DNA of 64,000 nt from Rhopalosiphum padi (taxonomy: Eukaryota > Arthropoda > Insecta > Hemiptera > Aphididae), in the NCBI RefSeq assembly GCF_020882245.1, contig NC_083598.1, positions 7,185,178 to 7,249,177 on the forward strand. The letters are read 5' to 3'. Position 1 is the stretch's first letter. The number at the start of each line of letters is the position of its first letter. Below, one piece after another: positions 48,940 to 62,700 of this stretch. The translations under genes were made by a program, and so were the position numbers. A model generated the notes under the pieces. The model searched no databases, was not told the DNA's origin, and saw only the letters and a list, made by a program, of their open reading frames with translations.

Positions 48940-51118
48940 CTATGAACCCAAATGTTCTCTTTATCCCCTTGATAAATCGCCATAATATAATTATTTTCTA
49001 CTATAAACTGATTAAGTACATATTATTAATAAATATAAATCACAGTTATTGCTTAATAATAATAATTATCCAATTACGTTAACACAATAATTAATTTAAC
49101 TTAGAGAAATATAATAGGCATCTATAAAAAACAAAATATATACAACATACAATTGATGAGTAGTTTTAATATGTGTTATGATTGAAATTTGAAAATATAT
49201 TATTTCATATTATGCTATATTTTATATATAGTTATTAAACGTATTACCAACTAAGTTAATATTTCAGTTAAAATCACAGATTCTACGAAAAAAGTTTTAA
49301 TTATGTCAAGACGAAATACACATAACGTAGACAAAATATAAATACTATTTTAAGGAGATCAAAAATTACTATAGAAAATTTATTCAAACTTAAATTTTAG
49401 TATTTGTTTAAGCTGGTAATATTAATATGCATGCACTGTAAGACTGTTAATAATGTAAATAAACGTTGTATACAATAATAATGATTCTATTTCATTCCGT
49501 TTTCCGTCTTGCGGGTATAAGTACGTCTCAGAACAACAATAACATATATACGTATACCTGCATTTAAATATCTGCTTAATTACTCAGTTTTTATTAGCTC
49601 TTCAATTGAAAACGAGTTGGTCCACAAAACGCGCTATGGAATTTAATATGTATGCAATATAATATTACCGAACGTATAAATGCATGACATTAATATAATA
49701 TGCACAAGGTGTAGTGATAAAATAATAATATTTACCGCATATTTTCTCAAATTCAAAACGAATAAAATACTCCATTCATTAGTTTTATTAATTTTTTTAC
49801 TTTGTGCGTTAAAAGGTAGATGCCAAGCGAACGGGGTGAGGTATTTAAAATGAAATTCAATTAACATCGTATGGAAAATAATCGAAATAGAACTGGACGC
49901 GTAAATGTTGCTTAGTTTCCAATAGCACGTACAAAATGAGAAATACAAAATGGAAAACTATTCCTTTTGTACTAATAAGTAGTATGGGCTCTCTAGGGTT
50001 TTCTCCATAGAGTACCTTTACTCTTGTTTTCCATCAACGTACAGATGGACGTACCTGGAACACAATTCTTTTCCTGAAAATCGATTTTTCTTAAACTTCT
50101 GTTTTCCTAAGGGAAAATCTAAACAATTTTAACATTATTCCCCTCATTCGTCGTTTCCAACCTTTTTATATTTATTTTTAAAGGGCAAAGTAACTAAATT
50201 ACGTGTATTTTTTTATACTACTGTCTTGTGCGTGAAGGTCAAAGCCAATTGTTACGGTCCACCTTTTACGCCATATGTTGAAATTGACCACCAACCATTC
50301 GTATCAAAAAAAAAGCATTTCAACTTGCTAATCAATTATTTGTATGATATATATTTATATTTATTTAAGTGTATATATCTGAATACAATTATCAATAAAT
50401 TGTTAGTTAAATCATGAAAAATATAATATTATGTCAAAATGGTCCATATTAATGAAGCGAGTGTTAAAAAAAAGACTTGTCATATTTATGTTGTAATTCA
50501 ATAAACTTATCATCGTATTTATTGTGTATCTATTCTAATACGGCCGATAACTTTACTAAACCCTATCGATATTTATGATTATCATATAGCAGTAAAATAT
50601 GTTAAAAGTTTTGACAAATACTAAGATAATTCTAATATTATATACATTATGTAATTATGAGTATCTGATTCATTAAAAAATGTTAAGTCTCTATAACATT
50701 AAAATTAAAAACTTGTATCAAATAATTGAAGTAAATTTATATTTACATAATACCTATTCAAAGTTATTGAAACAGGCAGACTACTACAACTAAAACATAT
50801 TATACCATACTAAATTTAATCAAAATAAAATATCTATAAATTTAATTTACTTGTATTTAACTATTTTATACATTTAATTATATTATTTTATAAAGTTTAA
50901 ACGTTAAGATTAAAAATTATATAATATGCTAAGAATTATTTGTCCGTAATTGATTTTATACTTATAAGAATAATATTACAAGGTCCATTCTTCATGGATA
51001 TTCATGAGTTAATATCAAAAAGGATTAAAATTACATACTCACACGCATATATACATATATATACATTATATTTATACACATGTGCTAAAGCTTATTCGTA
51101 TTCCGACCATGGGGTATG
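48940..51118. other. AT-rich spacer
   Basis: No supported gene. A minus-strand segment at about 50033-50090 has an acceptor-like TTTTCAG and a CCAG|GTACGT donor 19 bases apart, which would be a 19-nt microexon. Without homology I do not call it. A conserved-looking patch at 50226-50310 is also unassigned. Confidence 0.4.
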
Positions 51119-51263
51119 TTACTGTGAATAACTGCTAAACAGATTTTGTTGATACGACACCACAGGGATCGTAGGTCCAGGTATATTTGCACAGTGGCTT
51201 TTCCTATGGGAATAGACCCTCCTCAAAACTTCGTAACCATCTGCAGAATTAGGCACGTAGTTG
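51119..51263 (-). CDS. Candidate last coding exon, unknown protein
   Basis: On the minus strand a frame gives NYVPNSADGYEVLRRVYSHR, then a Lys/Ser/His/Cys stretch, PGPTIPVV and a tail SYQQNLFSSYSQ, ending at TAA (51121-51119). The segment has near-balanced base composition inside DNA that is about 75 percent AT, and its composition changes almost exactly at the stop codon, as a real terminal exon would. The acceptor is weak (AAATAG before 51263). A better one is TTCTGCAG, which would drop the first eight codons and shift the frame. I recognise no family. Confidence 0.3.
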
Positions 51264-51809
51264 CTATTTACTTAATATTATAAATGGCCATTAAACGTTA
51301 ACGATTGGGGAAATAAGTATTGTATAAATAACAATTATTTTCGTAATTGAATCCATAAAATATCATTATTTATTTTATTTCTTATACAAATATTTATTTT
51401 ATTTTAATATGACGCATAATATTTAATAGACACGCATTAGTATGATAGAATTTATCAAAAACAAAAAAAAAAAAAAATAATAATAATAATAATAATAAAA
51501 TATTTTATAGGTATAGGCTATAGCTAGAGACAGTCAATTAAAATAAAAAATATTAAATTTAATTTTTAAATTTAATTTACTAAAAAAAATAATAATTCTT
51601 TATATTAATAAAAATATATACAAATATAGATTAGCTATTAAAATCTTAAGACGTGTAATATATATTATATTATATATTTATAGAAAATAATGTATGTGTG
51701 GATAACTGTTTAATATTATTCAAGTACATATTTTTTATAGTGTTATTTATAGTGAAATTTGAATTATAGTTGGGATAATTAGACAATAAAATAAATATTT
51801 TTAAAAAGT
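51264..51809. other. AT-rich spacer
   Basis: Includes an A14 run followed by an AAT repeat (about 51463-51500). No gene seen. Confidence 0.5.
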
Positions 51810-52271
51810 TATAGGACTGTAGCGGGAGTGTGCAGAGCACTAATTTTTTTCATTTATTGATTAACTACCTTTACCACCACCATCGTCGGTGCCACTGCCA
51901 TTGCCGTGCACATACAGAGCCCTTAACATACGGTGTAACGCACAAACAAAAGTATTTATACCTATATATATTATACAAGTGTTCATGTACATTGTATAAA
52001 CGAGTGCGGTGCTGGCGAGGGGACGAATGGGAGAGGACTTTCAAGGTTTGTGTGTAGACGCGCGAGCGAGATCGGATAAAACGCGGCTGGTGGAAATCGT
52101 GTCAGGTTGCCAAAAACCTAGGGCGGCGGTTTCCCCGCGGTCCTGTTCGCCCAAAAGGATTATTCTCCATATATTCTATACCGCCCACGATCCTTTTCCC
52201 GGTTAATCCTGTAAGAGCAACCTACTGTATTACACAGCGACCACAATCATTTCCTAGCTCTTATTTATGTA

Positions 52272-52332
<61 letters not shown>

Positions 52333-52560
52333 CCTTCTAATACCGACCGTACGCAGACACGCACAAACCGATGACGACTGAGGTAATGACAACGGAGGTG
52401 TGTTTGTGTGCTGGTGCCGTTGGTGGGTTGTTGGTTGAGAAAAGAGGGTGGCAGTGACGACGTTTACTGTTCACCACCACAGCACCACACAACCCCTATA
52501 CCCTCGCAACACCACTATTCTGCATAAGTGTTACTGCACGACTTTTAATAACCATCAGTA
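51810..52560. promoter_or_regulatory. CpG-richer island with (TG)29, promoter-like
   Basis: 51810-52220 and 52340-52560 are the most GC-rich DNA in the right half of the window. Both strands show exon-like signals. On the plus strand ATG at 52027 opens 59 codons ending just before a GTAAGAG donor-like site. On the minus strand CTCTTACAG at 52217-52209 opens a 34-codon frame containing RIVGG. They overlap, so at most one is real, and neither is supported by homology. A promoter and untranslated first exon of a nearby gene is the most economical reading; the minus-strand exon at 51119-51263 lies downstream in that case. Confidence 0.35.
52274..52331. repeat. (TG)29 microsatellite
   Basis: 58 bp of uninterrupted TG, likely polymorphic and able to form Z-DNA. 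Confidence 0.97.
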
Positions 52561-53202
52561 GTGGGTGACATTATACAGTAAAATGGTATCGCCGGTATCG
52601 GTAAAATACGATGACGGAGCGACTCCTCGTGAATTTTAAGGCTTTCCACACTGCAATTTTCAATTATATCGGTAATTTTAATATTATGAATTATGATATC
52701 ATGCCATCATGGTATACGTATTTTTGTGACGCAGTCGACACAAATATATTTTAAACAACGACCTAGTGTCTTCGATGTTATTTTATTTAATATTTTTTGT
52801 ATTCTACACCCACATTTAAACGTATTAACAATGAATGCATGTTTGCCGAATAGGTAGATACCAATATCGGTGTTTCCTGAAAAAATAAAAACCGAAAAAG
52901 TGTCACTTTAAAAATTTATTTACACTTTAGATACACGATAACGTGTATGGGAAATGGTCCCATAAATATTTCCCGAGTCAAATAATTATAATTATATAAT
53001 ATGGTGTCAAACGAAATACGTGGTTAAGTAAATTATAAAATAAATAGTTTGTAAAATGTAATTAATGATGGTAATCAAGAGAGTAAGTTGTGTAATTTTA
53101 AGTTGAATACTCTGTTAAATCTGAGGTTTTGTTGCTGTTTATATTAAAGTAAGTAAAATAAATAAAAATATAAATAAATCCATCTATTATAAAATTAAAA
53201 CT
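52561..53202. other. AT-rich spacer
   Basis: No feature that I can support. Confidence 0.5.
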
Positions 53203-53526
53203 GTACCTTATTGAATAAATATATTATTTATTAATTGCATTTTTGTGAATACCTTGAAAAAATCAACACTTTCATATTATATTGCAGTGTATAATATGGT
53301 ATATAGCTAGTAGATACTATTTTTAATAATTGTTTACTATAACGCATACACATATAACATATATACTGTAAGTGTATTATTATATAATATGTATATGCTA
53401 TATTAAAAAATTATTAAAAATAATATCTACCATATTATATACCACAATTATATAGTATGAACGTGATTTTTTCATAGTATTCACAAAAATATAATTATTA
53501 AATAATAAATATATTCAATAAGATAC
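53203..53526. mobile_element. Foldback MITE, 324 bp, near-complete inverted repeat
   Basis: The left half from GTACCTTATTGAATA and the reverse complement of the right half from GTATCTTATTGAATA can be aligned almost to the centre (about 53370). Shared blocks include TTTTTGTGAATAC, GAAAAAATCA, TATAATATGGTA and ATTTTTAATAAT. TA at 53204-53205 and 53524-53525 fits a TA target duplication. There is no coding frame. Its transcript would fold into a hairpin of about 150 bp. Confidence 0.8.
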
Positions 53527-54577
53527 ATTATTCATTTTATTACATAATATATTGACTTTACTAGATATTATGTAAGGTTCTTAGTATATTAATTCTATTA
53601 AATTATAAACGAAGCAAAAATATATTATTTAAAGTACCGTAAATTGTTTTATTAAAAGAAAAAACACATAAAACACTTTTTAAATGAATAGTTTATTAAA
53701 AAAAAAATCTATAACTGTCTAAAAATAAAACAGATATTATTTTTTATAGGTTTATTTGAATTTGTAAAGTGATCTTTGAGAAAATTGAGTTAAACATAAA
53801 CAAGTCGGGTTAGATAAACGAGTATGCATTTTTAACAAAATTCTACTTGATTAAACAGTTCCAGAAATGCCTTTTTGTTTATACTATAATATTTTTCAAT
53901 TTTAAAGAAACCTATAAACAGCTATTTAATAATAAATTATAACAAACATTTTTTTGAAGTTTTTGTTAATAAAATGTCATAAAAATGTCGGCAATGTCAA
54001 TTATTAATTTTTAATTTTATTAAAGTTTTAATTTTAATTTTAACTTTAAATTAGTTATATTTTGATATGATCAATATTTATGTTGATGGTTGTATAACTT
54101 GTCATCAAAAATTATTTTATCTCAACGTGAATTCGGATAATACTATGAGTAAAATATCAATATAATTTTACTTGAAATTTCTTCAAAAAATATAAATTAT
54201 TAAAATAAAAAGTTCATTAAATTATGAATTATTATCATATGTTAGTTAGTTATCATATTTCAATCTTTATCTTGAAATCAAATAAAAAAGGCATGATGAT
54301 TATTTTTTTTTTTAATTTTGTAACGCATTCAAATTTATTTATCCATACAAGCAAAGCTGATATTCTAAACAATATCATACGATTCAATCTCTATAGAATT
54401 GTAGACTATAGTATATGCATAGTGTGTATTGCGTACATGATGTGACTTAGAGTTTATTTATTGCTAAAATTATATAAATATACATCACTTGTTTTCAACG
54501 TTTTTTGAATGTTTATTAATAAAAAAAATTTACTTTACACGAAAATGTAATGAAGTATCATATTATATAGGAAAATA
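53527..54577. other. AT-rich spacer
   Basis: No supported gene or repeat. Confidence 0.5.
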
Positions 54578-55558
54578 TTGTTGAATACCACAAACCTAAT
54601 ATAAGAAGGCAAGTTTTATGATAATATATATATTTAAAAAAAGGTGGAAGAATTTGTACCGTTCTTCTATACAGCAGGTGATTTTCATTGAGTTTTTTAC
54701 AGTAAAAGACGTGTAAAATTTGAATCAAATGATATAATATTATTATCATTGTACACGAAAAATGATTCTGAGCAGACACATTTTGTCAGAGATTTCTATT
54801 AAAATAATTTATTTCCTTTTTGTATTACCATAGGTTGATTTAAGTTATGTAGACTAAATTAAATGTATTATATTATTAATATTTAATCATATAATAATAT
54901 TATTTAATATGTATATCATAGATACTTACTGTGTTATTATTATTAAATTGAGTCTGTTATAATACTACCTTGTTCCTTACCTAACTATTGTATTAATTAT
55001 AGTTTATATTTATACCATACCATGTTATTGTTATTAACTCGAATCTATACCACCTTACCGTAAAATGGTGTAAATAAGTTCGTGGTATAATTATCTATAA
55101 ATATCTCAAAAAATCTATTTTCAAAATTAAATGCTATATGAATAAAAAATGAAAAAATAAATATTATTTCGAAAATTTAAAGTATTTACGATTATTTTTT
55201 TTTAACAAAAAGATAATGAAATAAATCATATATAAAATTACATTTCAATAATTATTGTTCATTAAAAAAGTTAATTAATTTTCCGGTAAAAAATTTCACC
55301 ATATTTTTTTCACTTGGTTAGTTGGAAAAGTACTCAGAATTGTTTAATTTCGTGTCCCAGAAGTACCGACTAGATCAAAATTACAGTTAAAAATCACCTC
55401 AAAATAGTAAATTGAAGCATTTTTACTGTTAAAAAGGCTATGAAAGACAAAAAAAAAAAAATAAATAAACATCTTTTAAAATCAATAATTTCATTGCTCT
55501 GCTCAGAAACTAAAAATTTTAAAATGCAATTTTATTTTAAGTTGTTGGTATTCAATAA
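54578..55558. mobile_element. Putative TIR-bearing interspersed repeat, about 980 bp
   Basis: The left end TTGTTGAATACCACAAACCT pairs imperfectly with the reverse complement of the right end, TTATTGAATACCAACAACTT. Internally, TGATTCTGAGCAGACA (near 54762) is mirrored by the reverse complement of TGCTCTGCTCAGAAAC (near 55495), so the element has nested inverted motifs. The style matches abundant aphid repeats as I remember them. No transposase frame remains. The boundaries and target duplication are uncertain. Confidence 0.45.
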
Positions 55559-58500
55559 GTTTAAAACAACTTCTATTAATTTTAATTAATACAGGTATTA
55601 AGTCCTCATTTAATTTATTCTAACATATTATACATTTAATAATATCTTTTTTTTTATAAATATTATATTATGATCGTATTATAGATACAGCGAATACAGA
55701 TAATTGATTTTTTTGAATAACAAATACTATAAAAACTAAAACCATTATCTCAAACATGGTTTTCATTATTATTAAATTTAGAAAACCATTTTTTTTTTTA
55801 AATGACGTAACCAATTATGCTCTGCTTGAACTCTTCAATCACAAGTTTATCACCACTACAGTATTCAGTGCATGTCTGCACTTTCAAAATCCATTTGGAA
55901 ATTGTTTTTTAATCTAAAAAAGGTCCTTAGAGAATATTTAGATTTAACTTTCACTTATAAAGTTCTCCAAGAAAAGTTTATAATAGTCTTTTATTACTTT
56001 ATTCTCTTATTCTCTATTGAACCACATTTTATTCAAAATTTAATTATTCTTAAAAATAATAAATACAAATATTTTCTATTAGTATGAATTCAAAAATAAT
56101 TAACTTAATTTATTAAAAATGTTTAACTGACTGGAAAAATGTGTTATTTTATTACAAAACTAGAATTTAGTTTATGTATTCTTGAAATTTATTAAGTAAA
56201 TTTTACCTTTTTTTTTAAATTTAGTCAAAATTGATTAATTAATTTGTAAATGGCAATTTATAAATAATATTGTTTTTAATTAATTCATATTTGATAAAAT
56301 CGATTCAAAAATATAATTTACTTTATAAAGTATTATGTACCTAGTTAATGAGTCAATTTTGTATATCGTATATGTATTAAAATATGTAACAATTTTTTAT
56401 ATTGGTATTTAAGTCAATATGACGTTTAACTCGCAGTCATTATTTACAATAAAATATGTTTTAAAAATGTGTAAAACAAGTCCACGTTTACAAGGTCGGT
56501 AAATAATTATATGTAATAATAATTACTGTGACAATTTGGTAATTATTCAATAATAAGTGATTTTCCTAAATTCTCATTGCGATTAGTTTAAGAACACTTA
56601 TTTTAGAGTATCTTCGTTGATTTTATTGATCAATAAAACCTACATATTTTTACAGTAAATAATGTCTATTTGAAATCTCAGCTAATTACTAATATAATTA
56701 TCAGTTAGCATGTTCCGTTTGATTGAATTTGTATCAGAATTTATCAGAATAGATAATAAAATTAACTCGTTAGTTTGTTTTATAGGTGACATTTGTATTA
56801 CGTTCTTTGGAGTTTGGACACACATCTATTCACAAAATTCTAATAATTTAAAAATTTGAATTTATTAAATAGTAAGCCACAAATGTATGAAACGTGATCA
56901 GTGAACAAATATCGACGAGTAGTTTCTCATTTTTCATATCTGAATTTTTTGTTTCAAAGGAAACTTAAAAAAAACTATCAAATCAAATGTTTGCTTAATA
57001 ACACTATACATTTTATGAGATATTCTGACGTTTAGTATTTTTTCAAATGCAATTTACCAGCTCGTTAAAATACATTTCTCTGAATAGAACGTTTAAAGGT
57101 TTTACATATTTGACTTTCAGTCGGATGGTTGTGAATTTGACGAACCGCTCATTAAAAAAAAAAAATAAACCTTCACATTCAACTGGTGTGTAAACAAAGT
57201 TGCTGAAATAGTCATAGTTATTTAGTTACACAATTTCAGTTCATGTTTTTCTGGTTTTACTTAACACAGTAAAAATTAAGATATAACATAAATATCTGAT
57301 ATAAAATTATTTTATTTAAAAAACACATAAAGCACTATATTTAAAAGACAATTAAATAATTAAAAACTGTAAAGTGATAAATTATATTTAAAAATGTAAG
57401 TTGATCAAATTATATTGTAAAACGTAAAAAATAATCACAATTTCGTATAATTCATATTTTTATTTCTTATTTTTTATTTTTGTATAAATGTATTTAATAT
57501 TTATCACTAATTTGAAAAAATATATGCGATAATATATCGCAGTAGCAAAAATTAGTAAAAATACTGAGCATATTATTATGATGATTGAATAAAGTCGTAT
57601 ATACCTAACGCTTAAGTAAAAAAGAGTATAATTATTTATGTTATTTATGAGAACACAAACGTTTTAAAACAAATATATTTTGATAATTAACCAAGAATTT
57701 AAAAACAATATTATATTCAAAACACTGAGTAAAAAATTGGGTGTATGAATAAGAGTTTAACGATGGAATCATTAATTTGCTGTCTCCCATGAGATACCAA
57801 CGTTATTACTTTTCATTACTCGAAGTCTCGAAATGCAACTTTTTATTAATAACTGCGAATACATTGAAAGCACATGAATCGATAAATTATAATTTATGAA
57901 TAAATGTTTTTTACTCCCAATATTTAAGGTTATTCTATGATTTTAATTAAAATAATAATAATAAAATGAACATTTTATAAAATTGATTCTAAGCTCTAAT
58001 GTAAATATAAAAAGAGATTTTTGAATGAAATAAAATTAAAATATAAATTTAAGTGATTCATTTCATAATATATTGAAATATATGACAAACATCTTAATAT
58101 AATTGGAGATTTTTTATATTTTATTGACTATTTTGGGTACGTGAAAATCATTAAAGCGTTACTCTCACAAAGTAACATAAATTCTAATACAGTTAATAGA
58201 TTATATTATAGACATGTGTTTGAATAACACGTATTATTCATATAATAATACAAATTATATGCGTAGACTATAATACAATTATTTTTTTATTAAATATAAT
58301 ATGTTTAGTTTATTTTATATTATAATTAAACTATATAATATACTGGACGGTTATCATATTAACTCAATTAAAGTATTAAAGATAGTTTTTTTTAATTTTT
58401 ACTAATAATACATTATGACACAACAATTAAAATAAATACAATTTCATTTTTGTGAATTAAACGTTTCTATTAGGTAGTTTATATTAGTGAAATGTCAATT

Positions 58501-59674
58501 ACAATTTAACCAAATCATACAAGATAACTTATATTATTTTCCTGAATTCTCCTATTAGAAATTCTACTTTTTTTTTTAAGGATTTTTATTTACTTACATA
58601 ATGTATTTTCTTATTTGATTTTGAAAACATATTATTCTAGTCAGGTTTTTGGCTTGTATTTTTATTCTTTTAAGTTCATGAAATTTTATGTGCGCATGGA
58701 ATAAATGTTTACAAATATTGCAACTGTAATCAATTAGTAAACGTATTAGGTAAAACCTAAGTATTGGGATCCAGTATTAACGACTCAATATTATATTATT
58801 GATTTTATTATAACTTTCTTGGCAAATATATATTATGAAATATAATATTATAGTACTGATCAAATAGGGTCTATCGGAAACAAAATATAAGGACTTTAAA
58901 TTCAAAAGTTCACAACTTGGCTTCATAATATCACTCAATAAATTGCTTTTACTAAGTACCTGCTGGGCCAAGTGTCATTATTCAGCCACCACTAAAGATC
59001 AACGTTCGATGTTACTACAAGTAATCCGGACTATCTGACGGACTGTTAAATGCGGAGTTGGTTATAGTTCACAAAGTAATCGTGCGAATAACTTACAACG
59101 ATACCATACGATATAATATATACGATGAGAAAATTATAAGACTGCCTGAAATCAATAATTCTAATAACGTCAAACTTAAGTGGTAATAATAATGTATGAA
59201 AAGTACATAACTAATGCTCTTAAGCTATAGAAAACTATACGTTATATCTAATATATTATTTATGGGCTAATCATATACAATGCTTTACCAAGAGTATACA
59301 ATTCATAAATATTTTGAAACAAATACAGTTTTCTTTCTTTTACTTGTTTTATTGTAATAGTTTGGTAAGATTATCGTAGAAAAATATTTTTTATACAACG
59401 ATTTTCAAGAATATGTTGACGATTTTTGTTTGATAGTTTTTATAGCGACATAATACATTTTGAAATGAATAACTATCACGTATGTCGTTAACACTATTTG
59501 TATATTGTATAAAAGAAATAATAATTTAGAATAGATTTAGAAGTGAGAAAAATGCAATATTTCTGGTATATTATCCATTTGTATATAAATATTATATGTT
59601 ATAATTTAACATTACTAGTTAAATATTTTATATGACATACGTATATTTATAATTAAAAATTAAAATATTATTAA

Positions 59675-59682
<8 letters not shown>
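55559..59682. other. AT-rich spacer
   Basis: No supported gene. A 64-codon minus-strand frame (58971-58777) starts at TTG. It has a less AT-driven N-terminal half but no recognisable family or clear splice sites. TTTTATAG near 56785 is acceptor-like, followed by about 20 open codons, too little to call. Confidence 0.4.

Positions 59683-59736
<54 letters not shown>
59683..59736. repeat. (AT)27 microsatellite
   Basis: 54 bp of uninterrupted AT. Confidence 0.96.
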
Positions 59737-59739
<3 letters not shown>

Positions 59740-62700
59740 TTTAATAAGATACATCAATATCACTATTTAATTTGTTTTTTCAAATGTATATCATCTTACT
59801 TAATCAAAAGGCATAGGTAAAGATGGTAAAGTGTAACATTTACATTATATTAAATACAAATATCAAAAAAATATACAATAATTGTTAAATTTTGCATTTA
59901 TTATAATTTACACGTATTCATTGTTTGCTTTATAAAATTAACGTTTATAATTTTGTATAAACAATCTATTCAGCCAAGTTAACATCATAATCACAATTTT
60001 TAAATTAATATTGGACTTTTAACTAACTATTTGCAATTATTAATTAAGAAATAATTAACGGTATCCGGTTACTTTTTAAGGATGCTTAATTAAAATATAC
60101 GAGGAATTTATGTGTCATCGCAATTTTTTTTAAAGTGCATCTAAAATACCTTACATTTAGTAAGTTAACAATTTAATAAGTGATTCATAATTAATTGTTT
60201 TTGTCTTTTTAATATAAGTATTTTTAATAATTATAAGACTATTTATATTTTAAAACATTACTGATACAAGATTAAGTTTTTAGAAAAAAAATAGGCGCTT
60301 GAATACAAAGCATTTTAATTTTATGAGACATTTATCCGGTACTGATGAAAAGTTGAGGTAATTATTAGGGATATAATTTACATTTTACTCTCTACTTTTA
60401 ATTAGACCTTAATGTCTTCAATTTGTTTTACAATATCAATTTATTTTAATCAACTAAGTTCCACGCGATGTAATATGTTAATGACGGTTGCCCTAGATCC
60501 CACGAGGTTATTAAAACTTAAAGCTGACCCCATTTTCTTTATTGCTAGTAGAGAGATATATGATTTTACTCAAAATATTTTATTATTTTTGAATACAGAA
60601 ATAAAATATTTCAGTATATATAATTACATTTTATATTTCATCTATTAATAGATATATACATATGAAATACGCAATACGCAATGTATTACACATAATTGAA
60701 AAAATATATACAGTTAAGTTATTGTCGTATTAACGAGTATTTAGTATAATATGAATGCATATAGTACTAGGTGATTCATTTAAGTGTCTTCACTTATTAT
60801 TTTAAAAAGTGTTAATTTGTGTTTGTAATATATTTTTTTTACTAACTTGATGGTTTTTCAAAACAAAATCTATAAACTAATGTATTACTTTTTTATTATT
60901 ATCAAGTTTTTTTTTTACTTTTTTGATAATACTATATATTATTAATTTCATGTTTTGAAGCAGAATATTTGAAGTATTTCGATCTATAAAAATAAAATGT
61001 GTACAAGTAATGTATTAGTTATAACTATATAAGTATTTAAATGTTATTTGAAAGGAGTTGTATACCAGTTTAATTAACAGATAATCATTTACCATTCTTT
61101 CCTACTCATTAAATATTTAACTATTAACTTATTTAAAAAAATTAAATTTACGTGAATCGAAATTCTCCGAACATTTTTTTGCTTCGAAATATGTATTTAA
61201 AAATGTATAAAACTTAAATATGATAATGATAAAATATTTTAAAAGTTATGATTATTTTATTGTCCTAAATGTTTGTTTTCCTATTTATCTTCTAAATAGT
61301 AAATTACATCAAATTATGTAAAAGAAATTTTTTCGAAAATATTAGAAATTTTTATAATATCAAGTGTAGTTACTAATGGATCTCACTGTATATCATAATT
61401 ATTGATATATTCAATCTTCACATAATAGTATTAGTATTATCGACAATAATATGTGTTATTATAAAAGTACATATATACAATTAATGGTATTTTTTTATGT
61501 ATTATAGAATTTAGAGCGTTCAAAGACTTCTATGGTTTTTGTACATTTTATAACAAAAACGCCATTTTAAAATGTCTGTAAATATACATATGATTTATAA
61601 TGTATATTGGTTGTGATTGAACCGTTAGATGATCAATCGTAAATTTAACAAACGTATATTTAACAAATATTTAATTTGATTCTTAAACATAATTAAATTC
61701 AGAAAAATGTTTTGAAAGTATGTCATTTCATTAAATATGTATAACTTATCAATTTCCATTTTATAGTTCAACAAGTTATAATATAACACTAGAGATCAAA
61801 CTATAGATTTAGTTTAATAGGATTGATTGATTTGGGAATTATGTATTTTTATTGAACAATTTGTAGAATAATATGCATAAATCATTTATTTTATTGTAAA
61901 ATATATTTTATAAATTGTGAATAATAGAGCAATTATATATAGTTATTGTAACAATAAAATTATTTTTTAGTTAAAAATATAAATATACATAATATATAGC
62001 CGAATCGTGAAAACTTTTTAAGTACACATTACTGGAACCTTAGAATTAATTTAATTTAAACTTAGGACTACATTTTATGTAAATTGATGTAAAATCCCAA
62101 GTTTGTAACATTTAACTGTTATTTTTTCTATAATTAATTATGATGTGCTTTGAACGTTCTTCGGAACGGAATGTAAACATTTAGTTTGATATCAAACGAA
62201 TGTTAATATCTGTAATTAGTGACAATCAAATAAAAGCTGGGTACCATAAAGTATTTTTTATTTTTTACTTGTTATATTATTAGATAACCAATAATAAATG
62301 TATATCAATTCATAAAAATTAGCGTACAAGTGTTTGCCATAATGTTTTATACATGTATTATAGATGCGGAATTCTCTAAATATAAGTTTAATAAATATGT
62401 ATCGTGCTATTGTGTATTAATGTAACAATAGTAAGTATTTAAACAAGAATAATTTAGTTTAAACATAATTAATAGGAAAGTGACAATTTATTGAAAAAAA
62501 AATGGTGTCATTATAATAGTAATAATAATAATTAGAACATATCTAAAAAAAAAGGATATGTATTTTTTTTGTACATAACTACGATTTATCTATTACAAAA
62601 AAAGATACACCTTTGTCAAATAAAATTGTTGGTATATATTCTTGAAAGTATGTAAATATGGGATATAAAAAAAATTTAAAATGAAACGTCCTATAGTATG

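Noticed and set aside
50033..50090. Possible 19-nt microexon on the minus strand
   Set aside because: Splice-like dinucleotides are frequent by chance and nothing else supports a gene here.
52027..52206. 59-codon plus-strand ORF
   Set aside because: No homology. It lies in a CpG-rich island where long frames are expected by chance, and an opposing candidate overlaps it.
52107..52208. Minus-strand exon with RIVGG, as if a trypsin-like protease
   Set aside because: No Trp/Ala pattern follows the IVGG and a stop comes after 34 codons. Probably coincidence.
58777..58971. 64-codon minus-strand frame near 58.9 kb
   Set aside because: It starts at TTG and has no recognised domain. Only half is compositionally unusual.
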